From: Deltaproteobacteria bacterium
GTDB taxonomy: Bacteria; Myxococcota_A; Polyangia; Polyangiales; JADJMO01
Assembly (NCBI GenBank): GCA_016182965.1
Contig: JACPFM010000133.1
Coordinates: 16,055-80,054, forward strand
DNA: 64,000 nucleotides
Direction: 5' to 3'
A program made the translations under genes and the position numbers. Below, piece by piece: positions 52,777 to 62,337 of this stretch (within the stretch, counting starts at the first letter, position 1; the number at the start of each line of letters is the position of its first letter). The notes under the pieces are model-generated. The model saw only the letters and a list, made by a program, of their open reading frames with translations. It made no database searches and was not told the origin of the DNA.

Positions 52777-53352
52777 TCAGGCGATCGCGCTGCCGCGATA
52801 GACCTCGTCGACCTGCAGCACCAGCCCGAGGCTCTCGACGGCGACCGAACCGCCGGCGATCGCCACGCGCATGACCCAACCGCCGCCCGGTGCGCGCCCG
52901 TGCACCGTGATGCGACGCTCCCGGTGCGAGACGACGACGTACTCGGTGAGCGAGGGGATCGTCAGGTAGGCCTCGAGCTTCGTGCCCATGTCGTACTCCT
53001 CGGACGAGTCGCTCGTGACCTCGAGGAGGATGCGCGGGTTGAGGGCGGTCGCGATCGGGCTCGGGCCGTGTTGCTCGAGCGGACCGCAGACGACCGAGCC
53101 GTCGGGGAAGGTGGCGAGCCCGACGGCCTCGACGTAGATGCGCAGCTCCGACGTGTGCGCCCGGCACGGGCGATCGCCGATCGCGTTGCCGAGGAGGCGG
53201 AGGACGGCGGCGGCGAGCGCCGAGTGCTCCTCCGACCCGCCGGCCATCGCGTAGATCTGGCCCTCGAAGAACTCGTGCTTGGTCGAGCTCGCGTGCTCCA
53301 GCGCGACGTAGTCGGCGTACGTGTACCGGTGAAGGCGTCGAGCGAGCGACAT
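52777..53352 (-). CDS. Uma2-family nuclease-like protein
   Basis: A 191-aa single-domain Uma2 protein of the standard size: YTYADYVALEHASSTKHEFFEGQIYAM, an ERSDxH-like EEHSALAAAVLRLL, RIYVEAVGLATFPDGSVVCGP, ALNPRILLEVTSDSSEEYDMG and KLEAYLTIPSLTEYVVVSH. The Asp and Glu-x-x/Lys of the PD-(D/E)xK fold are likely those in FPDGSVV and ILLEV. It is more typical of cyanobacterial-type Uma2 than the two longer copies in this window and is not closely similar to them. Function is not established. Its stop lies 39 bp from the heptamer array. Confidence 0.87.
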   Translation of the reverse strand: MSLARRLHRYTYADYVALEHASSTKHEFFEGQIYAMAGGSEEHSALAAAVLRLLGNAIGDRPCRAHTSELRIYVEAVGLATFPDGSVVCGPLEQHGPSPIATALNPRILLEVTSDSSEEYDMGTKLEAYLTIPSLTEYVVVSHRERRITVHGRAPGGGWVMRVAIAGGSVAVESLGLVLQVDEVYRGSAIA

Positions 53353-53362
53353 CGCGGAGAGT

Positions 53363-54481
53363 CTATCCGCTCAAGCCCTCGACGTCCGCCACGCCCTGAC
53401 GCGGGCTCGCCGACGGCATCGCGCGCTCGCTCGGCTGCGCGGAGACGGTGCCGTGCACCAGGCCGAGCGCCGTCGCGAACAGCCCGAGGCCCCACACCTG
53501 GTGCACCACCGCCATCCACACCGGCATGCGCAGCATCACCGTCGCGGCGCCGAGCGTGATCTGCAGCGCCACCGCGCCGAGCACGAGGGCGACGCGGCGC
53601 TGCACGGCGCGCGCTTCGCCGCGCGCGAGGTAGGGGAGGGCGATCGCGAAGATCAGGACGACGAGCGCCATCGCGCGGTGATCGAAGTGCGCGGTGAGCG
53701 GGTCCTGGATGGCCGCGCGCGGCCCGCCTTCGAACACGCCGTCGGGCAGGAAGCGGCCGTTCATCGTCGGGAAGGTCGAGAAGGCCCAGCCCGCGTGGGT
53801 GCCGGCCATGGCCGCGCCGGAGGCCACGGTCACGACGATCACCGCGAGGAAGGCGCGCGCGCCGAAGACGAGGCGCCGCGCGGAGACCGTCGCCGGAGCG
53901 AGCACGAGATCGAAGAGCTCCCACGCGAGCACGGCGAAGATGGCGAACGCGAGTAGGAGATGCGCGCCGAGACGCACGGTGCTGACGTGCGGGACGTCGA
54001 CCAGCCCGCTCTTGACCATCAGCCAGCCCATCGCGCCCTGCGCGCCGACCAGCGCCGCGGCGAGCAGCCCGCGGCGCGCGGTGCGCCGATCGAGCGCGCG
54101 CCGCCACAGGAACCAGGCGAGCGGGACGACCGTGACGAAGCCGACGAGGCGACCGAGGAAGCGGTGCCCCCACTCGACGAGGAAGATGCGCTGGAAGCCG
54201 GCGAGGTCGAGGCTCGAGTTCACCAGGCGTCCCTCGGGCGACTCGAGGTAACGGGCGAACTGCTCCTTCCACTGCGCCTCGGTCAGCGGCGGGACGGTGC
54301 CGCGCACGGGCGCCCACTCGGTGATCGAGAGCCCCGACCCCGAGAGGCGCGTGTAACCGCCGACGGCCACCATCGTGGCGACGAGGACGCAGCAGAGCGC
54401 GAGCCACGCCGTCACGTGAGATCGTCGCGCTGGCGCGCGCACGGCGCGCTGCGTCGGACGTGGGATCATCGGCGCGCGCAT
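53363..54481 (-). CDS. ctaA: Heme A synthase, COX15/CtaA family
   Basis: A 372-aa membrane enzyme that oxidises heme O to heme A for aa3-type cytochrome oxidase. Eight helices are expected. Heme-ligand motifs are recognisable: GGYTRLSGSGLSITEW, VEWGHRFLGRLVG, HLLLAF, AHFDHRAMALV and HQVWG. It lacks the disulfide Cys pair of the Bacillus type and has the longer type-1 form seen in alphaproteobacteria and mitochondria. The window holds no cytochrome oxidase gene. The gene ends 10 bp from the start of the Uma2 gene, on the same strand. Confidence 0.95.
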   Translation of the reverse strand: MRAPMIPRPTQRAVRAPARRSHVTAWLALCCVLVATMVAVGGYTRLSGSGLSITEWAPVRGTVPPLTEAQWKEQFARYLESPEGRLVNSSLDLAGFQRIFLVEWGHRFLGRLVGFVTVVPLAWFLWRRALDRRTARRGLLAAALVGAQGAMGWLMVKSGLVDVPHVSTVRLGAHLLLAFAIFAVLAWELFDLVLAPATVSARRLVFGARAFLAVIVVTVASGAAMAGTHAGWAFSTFPTMNGRFLPDGVFEGGPRAAIQDPLTAHFDHRAMALVVLIFAIALPYLARGEARAVQRRVALVLGAVALQITLGAATVMLRMPVWMAVVHQVWGLGLFATALGLVHGTVSAQPSERAMPSASPRQGVADVEGLSG

Positions 54482-54564
54482 TGCCTGGGGTCATGCCCGG
54501 CGCGATGACTTCCGTCAACGCACCGCGACGGGCGTCGGGCCCATGGCCGCGGTGTGAAGATTCG

Positions 54565-54594
54565 TTGACAGCCGGCGCTCCGACTACCTACGCT
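54565..54594 (+). promoter_or_regulatory. Promoter with consensus -35
   Basis: TTGACA at 54565-54570 with TACGCT at 54589-54594, 18 bp apart, about 95 bp before the start of the lipoprotein gene at 54690. The -35 is perfect while the -10 is weak. Confidence 0.45.
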
Positions 54595-54689
54595 TCCCGC
54601 GCAATTCGTCGTCGGGAGCCGCGCTGGACGCGGCCCTCGGCGCCTCGGTTCACGAGGCCCCCTCACGTCACGTCAGGTGGAGGCACAGC

Positions 54690-56672
54690 ATGCGTCGCCC
54701 GCTCCGTCCGTTCGTGTTTGGCGCTTCGGCGCTCCTCGTAATGTCCGCGCTCGCGCTCGTCGGGTGCGACGATCCGAAGAGCATCGAGTGGCAGGTGAAG
54801 CACCTGTCGGACTCCAACCCGATCGACCGCAGCCGCGCGATCGAAGGGGTGGCGCAGAACTGGCGCACCATCGACCAGAGCTCCAAGCCCGGCGACGCGC
54901 CGCGCAAGGAGTTCCTCGACAAGGCCGTCGAGCCGCTCGCCCAGGCGTACACGTCCGATCTGCTCAAGGAGTCGTCCAAGGATCGCAAGAAGATCATGGA
55001 CATCCTCTCGCAGGCCGACGACAAGCGCGCCAAGCCCGCGTTCGTCCACGCCATCAAGAGCTACAAGCCGGGCGACAACGACGACGAGGCGAAGGCCGCC
55101 ACGCGCGCCGTCATCAAGAACAAGCAGGATTTCCAGGGCGACAACGATCTCGGCGCCGCCTTCGTCGCCGCGCTCAAGAACGTGAAGTTCGCCGATCGCC
55201 GCTCGGGCGAGCTCGGCGCCATGTTCGGCGACGCGATCTCTGCCATCAAGGCGACCGGTCAGAAGAACGAGCTGCTCGCGATCGTCACCGCGCCGAACGA
55301 CGGCCAGGACACCATCCCGAACAAGGAGCTCTCCGGCCGTCAGGCGATCGCCGCGCAGAGCCTCGGCGACATCGGCGACGCCTCGATCATCAACACCATG
55401 ATCGACGCGATGTTCGAGCACGCCTCCAAGCTCGCCAAGCGCAAGGACCCGACCACCGGCGAAGAGATCGAGCAGGCGTCGCCGCTCACCACCGCCGTGT
55501 CCATGATCCTCGGCGGCTCGATCGCGAAGATCGGCGCTCCGGCCATCGACCCGCTCATGCCCTACGTCAAGGACGAGCACGAGAACCCGAAGGTCAAGGA
55601 GGTCAAGGCGAAGTTCGCGAAGTACCTCTCGCCGGGCGGGTCCGGGAAGCCGACCGCGTACGTCGACATCGCGACCACCACCGTCGCCAACATCGGTCTG
55701 CCGAAGGTCGCGCAGGAGATCTCCCAGATCGTCCGCGACAAGAAGACCAAGGACGCCGATCGCAAGCCGCTCATCGGCCTGCTCGTGTCGCTCCCCGCCG
55801 ACGAGAACGTGCAGGCGGCGATCAAGGAGGGCTACGCGAACTCCCAGAGCGACAAGCTCAAGATGGACATCGCCGCCTCCGCCTCGCGTCTGATGGAGAA
55901 GGAGATGACCGACTGGCTCCTCCAGATCGCCGACGACAAGAAGGGCAACGAGGACCTGAAGACGGCGGCGCTCGGCAGCGCGCTGTGGCTCGCGCCGAAG
56001 GACAAGTGGGCGAGCGTGAAGGGCGCCTACGACCGCGCCAAGCTGACGCCGAAGAAGGACCCGCTCTGGCGCGTCATGGAGCCGACCGAGAAGGAGTGCG
56101 ATCCCAAGGCGAAGGGCCTGCCGAAGGACCAGCAGTGCGAGGCGCACCCCGAGAAGAAGGCCAAGGACGGCAAGAGCGATCTCTACGTCATCTGGAACGA
56201 CAAGACGCCGACGTACGCCGAGGAGCTCAAGATCGTCGAGGACGTGCTCACCAAGTGCGACACCGACGCGAAGTGCTACTTCAAGGAGTTCCAGGAGGCC
56301 GTCAAAGAGGTCGACAAGCAGGGCTTCACGAAGGTGACCTCCGCCGGCACCGCCGCGGGCATCAGGATGCAGAAGGCGATCTGGATGGTCGCCATCTACG
56401 GCAACGAAGACGACATGATCGAGCTCGTGAAGTTCATGCCGAACATCCAGGCGCCGGCCGCGCGCTCGTTCGTGCAGATGTCGCTCGACAAGAACCTCCA
56501 GAACGGCAGCATGAAGGTCGCCGACGCCATCCAGAAGCTCGTGAAGAGCGAGCGCGAGAAGGGCAGCGAGACGGCGAACCGCGAGGCCTCGCAGCTCGAG
56601 CCGATCGCCAACAAGCTGCGCGCCCGCGCGGCCGCGGCCGGCGGCGGCGGCGGCGGCGGCGGAAAGAAGTAG
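54690..56672 (+). CDS. Large lipoprotein with HEAT-like helical repeats
   Basis: A 660-aa protein. The signal (MRRPLRPFVFGASALLVMSA) ends in lipobox ALVGC. The mature protein is nearly all helical with a HEAT-like alternation (LKNVKFADRRSGELGAMFGD, NIGLPKVAQEISQIVRDK). Two or more regions have Cys (CDPKAKGLPKDQQCEA and KCDTDAKCYFKEF). The C-terminus is a run of Ala and Gly ending KK. It may be a scaffold at the periplasmic face of the envelope. I do not recognise a named family. The gene is preceded by a consensus -35 and followed by heptamer pair F. Confidence 0.88.
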   Translation: MRRPLRPFVFGASALLVMSALALVGCDDPKSIEWQVKHLSDSNPIDRSRAIEGVAQNWRTIDQSSKPGDAPRKEFLDKAVEPLAQAYTSDLLKESSKDRKKIMDILSQADDKRAKPAFVHAIKSYKPGDNDDEAKAATRAVIKNKQDFQGDNDLGAAFVAALKNVKFADRRSGELGAMFGDAISAIKATGQKNELLAIVTAPNDGQDTIPNKELSGRQAIAAQSLGDIGDASIINTMIDAMFEHASKLAKRKDPTTGEEIEQASPLTTAVSMILGGSIAKIGAPAIDPLMPYVKDEHENPKVKEVKAKFAKYLSPGGSGKPTAYVDIATTTVANIGLPKVAQEISQIVRDKKTKDADRKPLIGLLVSLPADENVQAAIKEGYANSQSDKLKMDIAASASRLMEKEMTDWLLQIADDKKGNEDLKTAALGSALWLAPKDKWASVKGAYDRAKLTPKKDPLWRVMEPTEKECDPKAKGLPKDQQCEAHPEKKAKDGKSDLYVIWNDKTPTYAEELKIVEDVLTKCDTDAKCYFKEFQEAVKEVDKQGFTKVTSAGTAAGIRMQKAIWMVAIYGNEDDMIELVKFMPNIQAPAARSFVQMSLDKNLQNGSMKVADAIQKLVKSEREKGSETANREASQLEPIANKLRARAAAAGGGGGGGGKK

Positions 56673-56678
56673 CTCACG

Positions 56679-56784
56679 AGTCATCAGTCGTCAGTCGTCA
56701 GTCGTCAGTCGAGACGGTCGGCGCCCCGACTCGTACGCGACGTCTCGTCTGTGCTGACGACCGACGACTGATGACCGACGACTT
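56679..56784. repeat. Heptamer array pair F
   Basis: AGTCATC, three AGTCGTC and AGTCGAG (56679-56713) begin 7 bp after the lipoprotein stop. An inverted set, CTGACGA, CCGACGA, CTGATGA, CCGACGA, is at 56754-56781. The sequence ends 10 bp before the start codon of the sigma54 activator gene. Confidence 0.85.
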
Positions 56785-56793
56785 GAAGGACCC

Positions 56794-58746
56794 ATGATCC
56801 GCATCGACGTGACACGAGGGGACGGGACGGCGCGCAGCGTGACGCGCGCCGACGGCGACGCCCAGCCGATCCGCATCGGCCGCGTCGTCGACAACGACCT
56901 CGTGCTCGACGCGCGTTACCTCTCGTCCGAGCACGCGCGCGTCGCGTGGTCGGGCGAGCGGTTCGTGGTGCAGGACCTGCGGAGCACCAACGGCACGGTC
57001 GTGGTCCGCCGCGGCGAGCGCCTCAAGCTCGACGACTCCAACGGGCGGCAGTCGGCGCTCGAGGACGGCGATCTCCTCGAGCTCGGCGTCCCGGAGGATC
57101 CGGTCGTCCTCGCCGTGACCGTCAAGGAGGAGGCCGACGCGACGCACGTCGTCGCCGTGCGCTCGATCGACGACCTGCGCCCTGCCGCGCTCGAGATCGA
57201 GAAGCAGCCCTCGCTCCTGCGCAGCGTCTACGAGTCGAGCGTTTGGATCGGCGCGGCCACCGAGCTCGACGAGGTGCTGCGGCGCCTCGGCGACGCGGTG
57301 CTCTCGCTCGTGCAGAAGGCGACGCACGTCACCATCGCGCTGCGCGACGACGACGATCCCGATCCGAAGTCGACCAAGGTCCCGACGTACGTGCCGGTGC
57401 TCACGCGCGTGCGCGGCGAGCAGAGCGCGGGGGCGATCCCGCTCACCCGTAGCGTGTTCCGCAAGGTGGTGCAGGAGCGCGCCGCGGTCCTCGCGGCCGA
57501 CGCGCCGGCGGAGGTCGGCTCGGCGTCGCTGCTCGGCGCGCAGATCCGCTCCACGCTGGGAATTCCGCTCTGGAAGGGCGAAGAGATCCTCGGCATCCTC
57601 CAGGTCGACAACCGCGCCTCCGCGGCGACCGGCGCCGCCGGCGTGTTCGCCACGCCCGATCTCGACCTGCTCTCGCTGCTCGCGACCAACGCCTCGCTCG
57701 CCATCGCCAACGCGCGGCTCATCCAGCGGCTGCACTTCGCCGAGGAGAAGGCGCGCAAGGAGAACACCTTCCTCAAGGGCCGCGAGGAGAAGCGCGAGGG
57801 CAAGCGCGAGATCATCGGCGTGAGCAAGCCGATGGAGGAGCTCCGTCAGAAGCTCGACAAGGTCGTCAACACGCGCGTCACCGTGCTCATCGAGGGCGAG
57901 ACGGGCGTCGGCAAGGAGCTGATCGCGTCGGCGGTGCACTACAAGTCGTCCCGCCGCGACAAGCTGTTCGTCGCGCAGAACTGCGCGGCGATGCCCGAGA
58001 ACCTCCTCGAGAGCGAGCTGTTCGGCCACAAGAAGGGCTCGTTCACCGGCGCCACCGAAGACAAGCGCGGCCTCTTCGAGCTCGCCGACGGCGGCACCCT
58101 CTTCCTCGACGAGATCGGCGAGATGCCCCTGTCGTTGCAGGCGAAGCTCCTGCGCGCGCTGCAGGAGGGCGAGATCCGCCCGGTCGGCGCCAACAAGCCG
58201 ATCCACGTCAACGTGCGCATCGTCACCGCGACCAACCGCAACCTGAAGAAGGAGGTCGAGGAGAAGCGCTTCCGCGAGGACCTCTACTACCGGCTCGCGG
58301 TGTTCCCGCTCCGCGTGCCCGCGCTCCGCGAGCGCCGCGAGGACATCCCGCTGCTCGCCGGCCACTTCCTCCAGAAGTACGCCCACGAGATCGGCAAATC
58401 GATCAGCGGCTTCAGCCAGCAGACGATGGAGCTCCTGCAGGCCTACGACTGGCCCGGCAACGTGCGCGAGCTCGAGAACGAGGTCCAGCGCATCGTCATC
58501 CAGATCGAGCCGGGCGGCTTCGCCACGCCCGATCTCCTCAGCCCGCGCATCCGCCAGGTCGACAGCGTGGTCGACCGCGCCGCGCCCAAGAAGGGCACGC
58601 TGAAGGAGATGATGGACCAGCTCGAGAAGTACATCCTCATCGAGAGCCTCCGCGAGCACGGCAACAACAAGACCGCCGCCGCGCGCACGCTCGGCATCAC
58701 GCGGGAAGGTCTGCACAAGAAGCTGCGGGCGTTCGGGATTTCGTGA
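56794..58746 (+). CDS. FHA-GAF-AAA+ sigma54-dependent transcriptional activator
   Basis: A 650-aa regulator. An FHA domain (IRIGRVVDNDLVL, SSEHARV and STNGT) at residues 1-105 reads phospho-Thr, then a GAF domain (about 150-310). The AAA+ core has Walker A GETGVGKE at 368-375, a sigma54-contact loop reading GSFTGA (usual GAFTGA) at 415-420, DEIGEMPL Walker B and REDLYYRL. A Fis-type HTH is at the end (NNKTAAARTLGITREGLHKKL). It likely responds to Ser/Thr kinase signals, such as that at 10021, and drives sigma54 promoters. The ATG follows TTGAAGGA. Confidence 0.95.
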   Translation: MIRIDVTRGDGTARSVTRADGDAQPIRIGRVVDNDLVLDARYLSSEHARVAWSGERFVVQDLRSTNGTVVVRRGERLKLDDSNGRQSALEDGDLLELGVPEDPVVLAVTVKEEADATHVVAVRSIDDLRPAALEIEKQPSLLRSVYESSVWIGAATELDEVLRRLGDAVLSLVQKATHVTIALRDDDDPDPKSTKVPTYVPVLTRVRGEQSAGAIPLTRSVFRKVVQERAAVLAADAPAEVGSASLLGAQIRSTLGIPLWKGEEILGILQVDNRASAATGAAGVFATPDLDLLSLLATNASLAIANARLIQRLHFAEEKARKENTFLKGREEKREGKREIIGVSKPMEELRQKLDKVVNTRVTVLIEGETGVGKELIASAVHYKSSRRDKLFVAQNCAAMPENLLESELFGHKKGSFTGATEDKRGLFELADGGTLFLDEIGEMPLSLQAKLLRALQEGEIRPVGANKPIHVNVRIVTATNRNLKKEVEEKRFREDLYYRLAVFPLRVPALRERREDIPLLAGHFLQKYAHEIGKSISGFSQQTMELLQAYDWPGNVRELENEVQRIVIQIEPGGFATPDLLSPRIRQVDSVVDRAAPKKGTLKEMMDQLEKYILIESLREHGNNKTAAARTLGITREGLHKKLRAFGIS

Positions 58747-58781
58747 CGCGGCACGCCGTGCTCGCGCGACCACGTGAGCAC

Positions 58782-59219
58782 ATGGAGATTCGGGTTCTGC
58801 TCGCGTGCCCCACGGGTGCCCAGGACTGCCTCCGCAGGTTGCGGGAGGTACTGGACGTCATCGAGCATGCTGGTGGTGTCTGGGCTACCGAACAGGATTG
58901 GAGCGAGCTCCTGCCGAGGTGGTTCGTCTCTGCGTGCGCACCGCCGATGTCGGACGACGAGGCCGCGGCTGCACTGACGCGATGGAGAAGCCTGCCGACC
59001 TCGGAGCGGGGCGGCGCCGACGACGATCAGCGGTGGACCTTGGAGAATTGGCTGTATTGGATGCAGCCGGAGCAATCGACATGGCGCTGGTTGGGGGCGA
59101 GCCCACGCACGCCCGTCGACTTGGAGGTCGCGCTGCAGGTTGGCGGTTGGCCGACGGCGCTTGGCGCGTTCGAGTGGCTTGCGCGGGCAGCCGGTGCGAC
59201 CCAAGTCGCGGTGGACTGA
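58782..59219 (+). CDS. Hypothetical protein, 145 aa
   Basis: A small protein with Trp-rich C-terminal half (WTLENWLYWMQPEQSTWRWLG, AFEWLARAAGA). It starts at ATG 58782 (MEIRVLLACPTG). GTG 58743, overlapping the stop of the sigma54 activator, is also in frame and would add 13 residues. No signal or membrane segment is seen. I cannot assign a family. The layout of one strand plus helices resembles small immunity or SMI1-like proteins but this is only an impression. Confidence 0.6.
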   Translation: MEIRVLLACPTGAQDCLRRLREVLDVIEHAGGVWATEQDWSELLPRWFVSACAPPMSDDEAAAALTRWRSLPTSERGGADDDQRWTLENWLYWMQPEQSTWRWLGASPRTPVDLEVALQVGGWPTALGAFEWLARAAGATQVAVD

Positions 59220-59350
59220 CGTCCGTCGCGGTGGGCGCCTCGACTGGGGCAGCGTCCTCGTCGATTGGTGGGGAACGATCACGTCCTTCTCGCGATCCGC
59301 GGCGTTGACGCGCCGAGGTGCCGCCGGCGCCGCGTGCTAGACTTCGATCG

Positions 59351-59662
59351 ATGGCCGCGAAGAAGCGCGACGGTGAGCCGCTGGATCTCACGACGAAGAT
59401 CCTCGTGCAGATCCGCGACGAGCTCAAGAAGACGAACGAGCGCCTCGACGGCATGAATGCACGGATCGAGTCGACGAACGAACGATTGGAGCGGCTCGAA
59501 CGTCGCCAGACCGAAGACGGGGTCCGGCTCGCGACCGAGGTCGTCGCCGTCGCGAATGCCGTCGGGCAGGTGCGCGATCTCTTGCGCGATCAGCGCGTCG
59601 ATCGGAAGACGCTCGCAGATCACGAGCGCAGGATCGCTGCCCTCGAGAAGCGCAGCGCCTGA
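59351..59662 (+). CDS. Small coiled-coil protein, 103 aa
   Basis: ATG 59351 opens a highly charged, almost fully helical protein: MAAKKRDGEP, then long heptad repeats rich in Glu, Arg and Leu (NERLDGMNARIESTNERLERL, and LADHERRIAALEKRS). No other domain is visible. Such proteins act as oligomeric adaptors. Function is not known. It stands 130 bp after the previous gene and 93 bp before the PEBP gene. Confidence 0.72.
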   Translation: MAAKKRDGEPLDLTTKILVQIRDELKKTNERLDGMNARIESTNERLERLERRQTEDGVRLATEVVAVANAVGQVRDLLRDQRVDRKTLADHERRIAALEKRSA

Positions 59663-59755
59663 GTCGCGTACTCCGCGCAGGTTGCTTCCACGAGTGCGCC
59701 CGCGTCGGGCAAGCGCGATCGACGTCGCCGGAGCCGCCGCGTACCATGCGGCGTC

Positions 59756-60322
59756 ATGCGTCGCACGTTCGCGCTCCTCGCCTGTCTCGCCCTCTTCGGC
59801 TGCAAGAAGAACGACGAGCCGACCTCCACGTCGACCTCGTCCGCGCCTGCGGCATCGCCGGCCACTACGCCGAACGCGATGAAGATCACGACCCCCGCGT
59901 TCCTCCCCGGCCAGAAGATCCCGGTCGAGCACACGTGCGACGGCGCTGACACCAACCCCGAGGTCGGCTGGTCGGGCGCGCCGAAGTCGGCGAAGTCGTT
60001 CCTCCTGATCGTCGACGATCCCGACGCGCCGAGCGGCACCTTCACCCACTGGATCATCTTCGACATGCCGGCGCCGATGAACAACATCCCCGCGGCCGCG
60101 ACCGGCATCGGCACCCAGGGCAAGAACGACTTCGGCAACGCGAAGTGGAACGGCCCGTGTCCGCCCAAGGGCAAGGGCGACCACCGCTACTTCTTCAAGC
60201 TCTTCGCGCTCGACGTCGAGAAGCTCGGTCCGAGCGACGGCGCGTCACGCGGAGAGGTCGAGAAGAAGATCGACGGCCACGTGGTGGCGAAGGCCGAGAC
60301 GATGGGGACGTTCGGGCACTGA
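59756..60322 (+). CDS. PEBP (YbhB/YbcL, Raf kinase inhibitor-like) lipoprotein
   Basis: A 188-aa protein with lipoprotein signal (MRRTFALLACLALFGC) and a Ser/Thr/Ala linker. The PEBP domain carries DDPDAPSGTFTHWIIF and GPCPPKGKGDHRYFFKLFAL, the two signatures lining the phosphate/phosphatidylethanolamine pocket. Bacterial members are found in cytoplasm or periplasm and their role is not settled. Here, lipidation places it at the envelope. No operon partner is evident. Confidence 0.93.
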   Translation: MRRTFALLACLALFGCKKNDEPTSTSTSSAPAASPATTPNAMKITTPAFLPGQKIPVEHTCDGADTNPEVGWSGAPKSAKSFLLIVDDPDAPSGTFTHWIIFDMPAPMNNIPAAATGIGTQGKNDFGNAKWNGPCPPKGKGDHRYFFKLFALDVEKLGPSDGASRGEVEKKIDGHVVAKAETMGTFGH

Positions 60323-60603
60323 ATTCGACTCGAACCGGGCGCGCCGGATCGTCCCGCCGGTCCGCAACGACGTCAGACCTGAGACTCCGGGTCCTCGCCC
60401 GGCGCGGGCATCTGGCCGGGTTTCGTCCCAGGGCAGGACCACGCAGCCGTCGAGCGGGCCTTGGACTCGGCGTCTCCCGAGGGCGGTGCGAGGGGGCTTC
60501 GGAGCGCTTCCGCGCGCGTCGCCGAGCAGTGCATGAAGCGCGCGATGGCGCCCACGTGCCGAGCGCGCACGACCCTGGCGTGTTCCGTGCTTGCCGTGAG
60601 CCC

Positions 60604-61413
60604 ATGCGAGCTCCCGCGCTCCTGCTCGTTCTCACCGTGAGCTGCTCGCTGGCTCCTGTCTCCGGATGCGGCGGTGGTGACTTCGAGCTTGCGGCGCCCA
60701 TGGACGATTCGGGCTCCGACATCCATCCCCCGGACGTCGGCGGCTCCGGCACCGATGCCGCGCCGGACGCGACGAGCGCCGACGGGCCTGCCATCGAAGA
60801 CGGCGCGGTCCTTCCGACCGACGCGGCGAGCGACTCCCTGGCCGACTCCCACGACGACACCGAGGGGCCCGATGCCGCGCCGGACGCGACCGGCGCCGAC
60901 GACGCCGGCTCCGACGGAGGCGCCGATGCGGCCGACGCCGACTCCACGGCCGACTCGACGGCCGACTCGGCTGCTGATGCGCCCGGCGAGGTGCTGCCGT
61001 GCGAGGCGCCGGTCGTCTGCTGGAAGGACGCCGACGGCGACGGCTACGCTGCTGCTTGGGCGATGAGCTTCGTCGCGTGCGCGTGCGCGGCCGGTTCCAC
61101 GACGCGCTCGCCGGCGGTGATCGTCGACTGCAACGACGATGACCCGCGCGTGTTCCCCGGCGCGACGGCCTACCGCGTCGAACCGTACTGCGTGCCGGGC
61201 ACCTCATGCGCGTCGAAGTCGTTCGACTACGACTGCGACGGCTCGGAGGAGAAGCAGTGGAGCCTGTTGACGTCGTGCAGCGGCGGCTGCGCCGGCGTCG
61301 GCTGGTCGATGGCGGTGCCGACGTGCGGCGCCAGCGGCACGCTGATCATCTGCAAGTCCGAGCTGCTCGGGTGTTCCAAGCCGACGAGCTCGGCGAAGCA
61401 GGGCTGTCGCTGA
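60604..61413 (+). CDS. Lipoprotein with MopE-type metal-binding motif
   Basis: A 269-aa lipoprotein (MRAPALLLVLTVSCSLAPVS, lipobox VSGC). The next 110 residues are an acidic Asp/Ala/Ser linker. Then WKDADGDGYAAAW and CNDDDPRVFPGA form the putative metal-binding motif found in MopE and many myxobacterial surface proteins. A Cys-rich C-terminus with ten Cys follows. It probably binds Ca or Cu at the outside of the cell. I chose ATG 60604 for the signal peptide; the longer frame to 60145 overlaps the PEBP gene in another frame. Confidence 0.85.
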   Translation: MRAPALLLVLTVSCSLAPVSGCGGGDFELAAPMDDSGSDIHPPDVGGSGTDAAPDATSADGPAIEDGAVLPTDAASDSLADSHDDTEGPDAAPDATGADDAGSDGGADAADADSTADSTADSAADAPGEVLPCEAPVVCWKDADGDGYAAAWAMSFVACACAAGSTTRSPAVIVDCNDDDPRVFPGATAYRVEPYCVPGTSCASKSFDYDCDGSEEKQWSLLTSCSGGCAGVGWSMAVPTCGASGTLIICKSELLGCSKPTSSAKQGCR

Positions 61414-61449
61414 CCGCGATGGAGCTCCGGTGCACGCCGGGATCCGGCG

Positions 61450-62337
61450 CTACAGCCCCACCGGGTGCCAGACCGTCTTCTGCTCCACCCACGGCTCGAT
61501 GAACGAGAGCCCCTGGGCCTCGTCCGAAGCCCAGTCTACGGACTGGCTGTCGCGCACCTTCACGCGCTTGACGTTGTCGGCGCCGTCGACCGCCGCCTGC
61601 TTCGCCAGCGCCGCGTCGACCGTGCTCGACATCCACACGTCGAGCGCCTGGATGTCCATGTGCTTCGCGAGCTGCGGGACCAGCTCGGAGCGCAGCCCGG
61701 TGAGCACGTTGACGACGCCTGCAGGCATGTCGCTCGTGGCGATGCACTCGCACCACACGATGGTGGTGCGCGGATCGCGCTCCGGCGCGACGACGATCAC
61801 GCCGTTGCCGGACGCGATCACCGGGAGCACCGTGGAGACCATGGTGAGCAGCGTCGCGCCGCCGTCGGGCGGGACGACGCCGACCACGCCGGTGGGCTCG
61901 GGCGAGGTGACGTTGAAGTGCGGGCCGGCGACCGGGTTGGTCGACGACAGGAGCATGCCGAACTTGTCGGTCCAGCCGGCGTAGTGCACCACGCGATCGA
62001 TCGCGAGATCGACCTCCTCCCTCGCTTCGTCGGTGCTCACACCCGCGGCGGCGCGCGCGTCGGCGAGCTCGGCGCGTCGGCCCTCCATCACCTCGGCGAG
62101 GCGATAGAGGATCTGCCCGCGAAGGTAGGCGGTCTCGCCCGCCCAGCCCGCCTTGGCCGCGATCACCGCCTCGCGCGTGTCTTTCCGTGACGCGCGCGAC
62201 ACGTTGGTGACGCCGCCGGTGGTCTCGTTGGCGACGGCGAGCGAGCGGCCGCTCTCGGAGCGGACGAACTCGTTCTTGATGAAGAGCTTGTAGGTCTTGT
62301 CGACCGGAAGGCGCCCCGTCCTGTCCATTGTGTCCAT
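61450..62337 (-). CDS. Truncated aldehyde dehydrogenase-like protein
   Basis: A 295-aa protein with the N-terminal half of an aldehyde dehydrogenase (KLFIKNEFVRSESGRSLAV, EVDLAIDRVVHYAGWTDKF and PTGVVGVVPPDGGATLL corresponding to the PWNFP cofactor loop). It lacks the catalytic Cys and the Glu loop and ends early after a variable tail. It is in tandem with a full-length enzyme at 62337-63869 and its ATG overlaps that gene's stop. It is probably a regulatory or heteromeric partner. A similar full plus short pair occurs in other bacteria. The tail is unlike any ALDH. Confidence 0.85.
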   Translation of the reverse strand: MDTMDRTGRLPVDKTYKLFIKNEFVRSESGRSLAVANETTGGVTNVSRASRKDTREAVIAAKAGWAGETAYLRGQILYRLAEVMEGRRAELADARAAAGVSTDEAREEVDLAIDRVVHYAGWTDKFGMLLSSTNPVAGPHFNVTSPEPTGVVGVVPPDGGATLLTMVSTVLPVIASGNGVIVVAPERDPRTTIVWCECIATSDMPAGVVNVLTGLRSELVPQLAKHMDIQALDVWMSSTVDAALAKQAAVDGADNVKRVKVRDSQSVDWASDEAQGLSFIEPWVEQKTVWHPVGL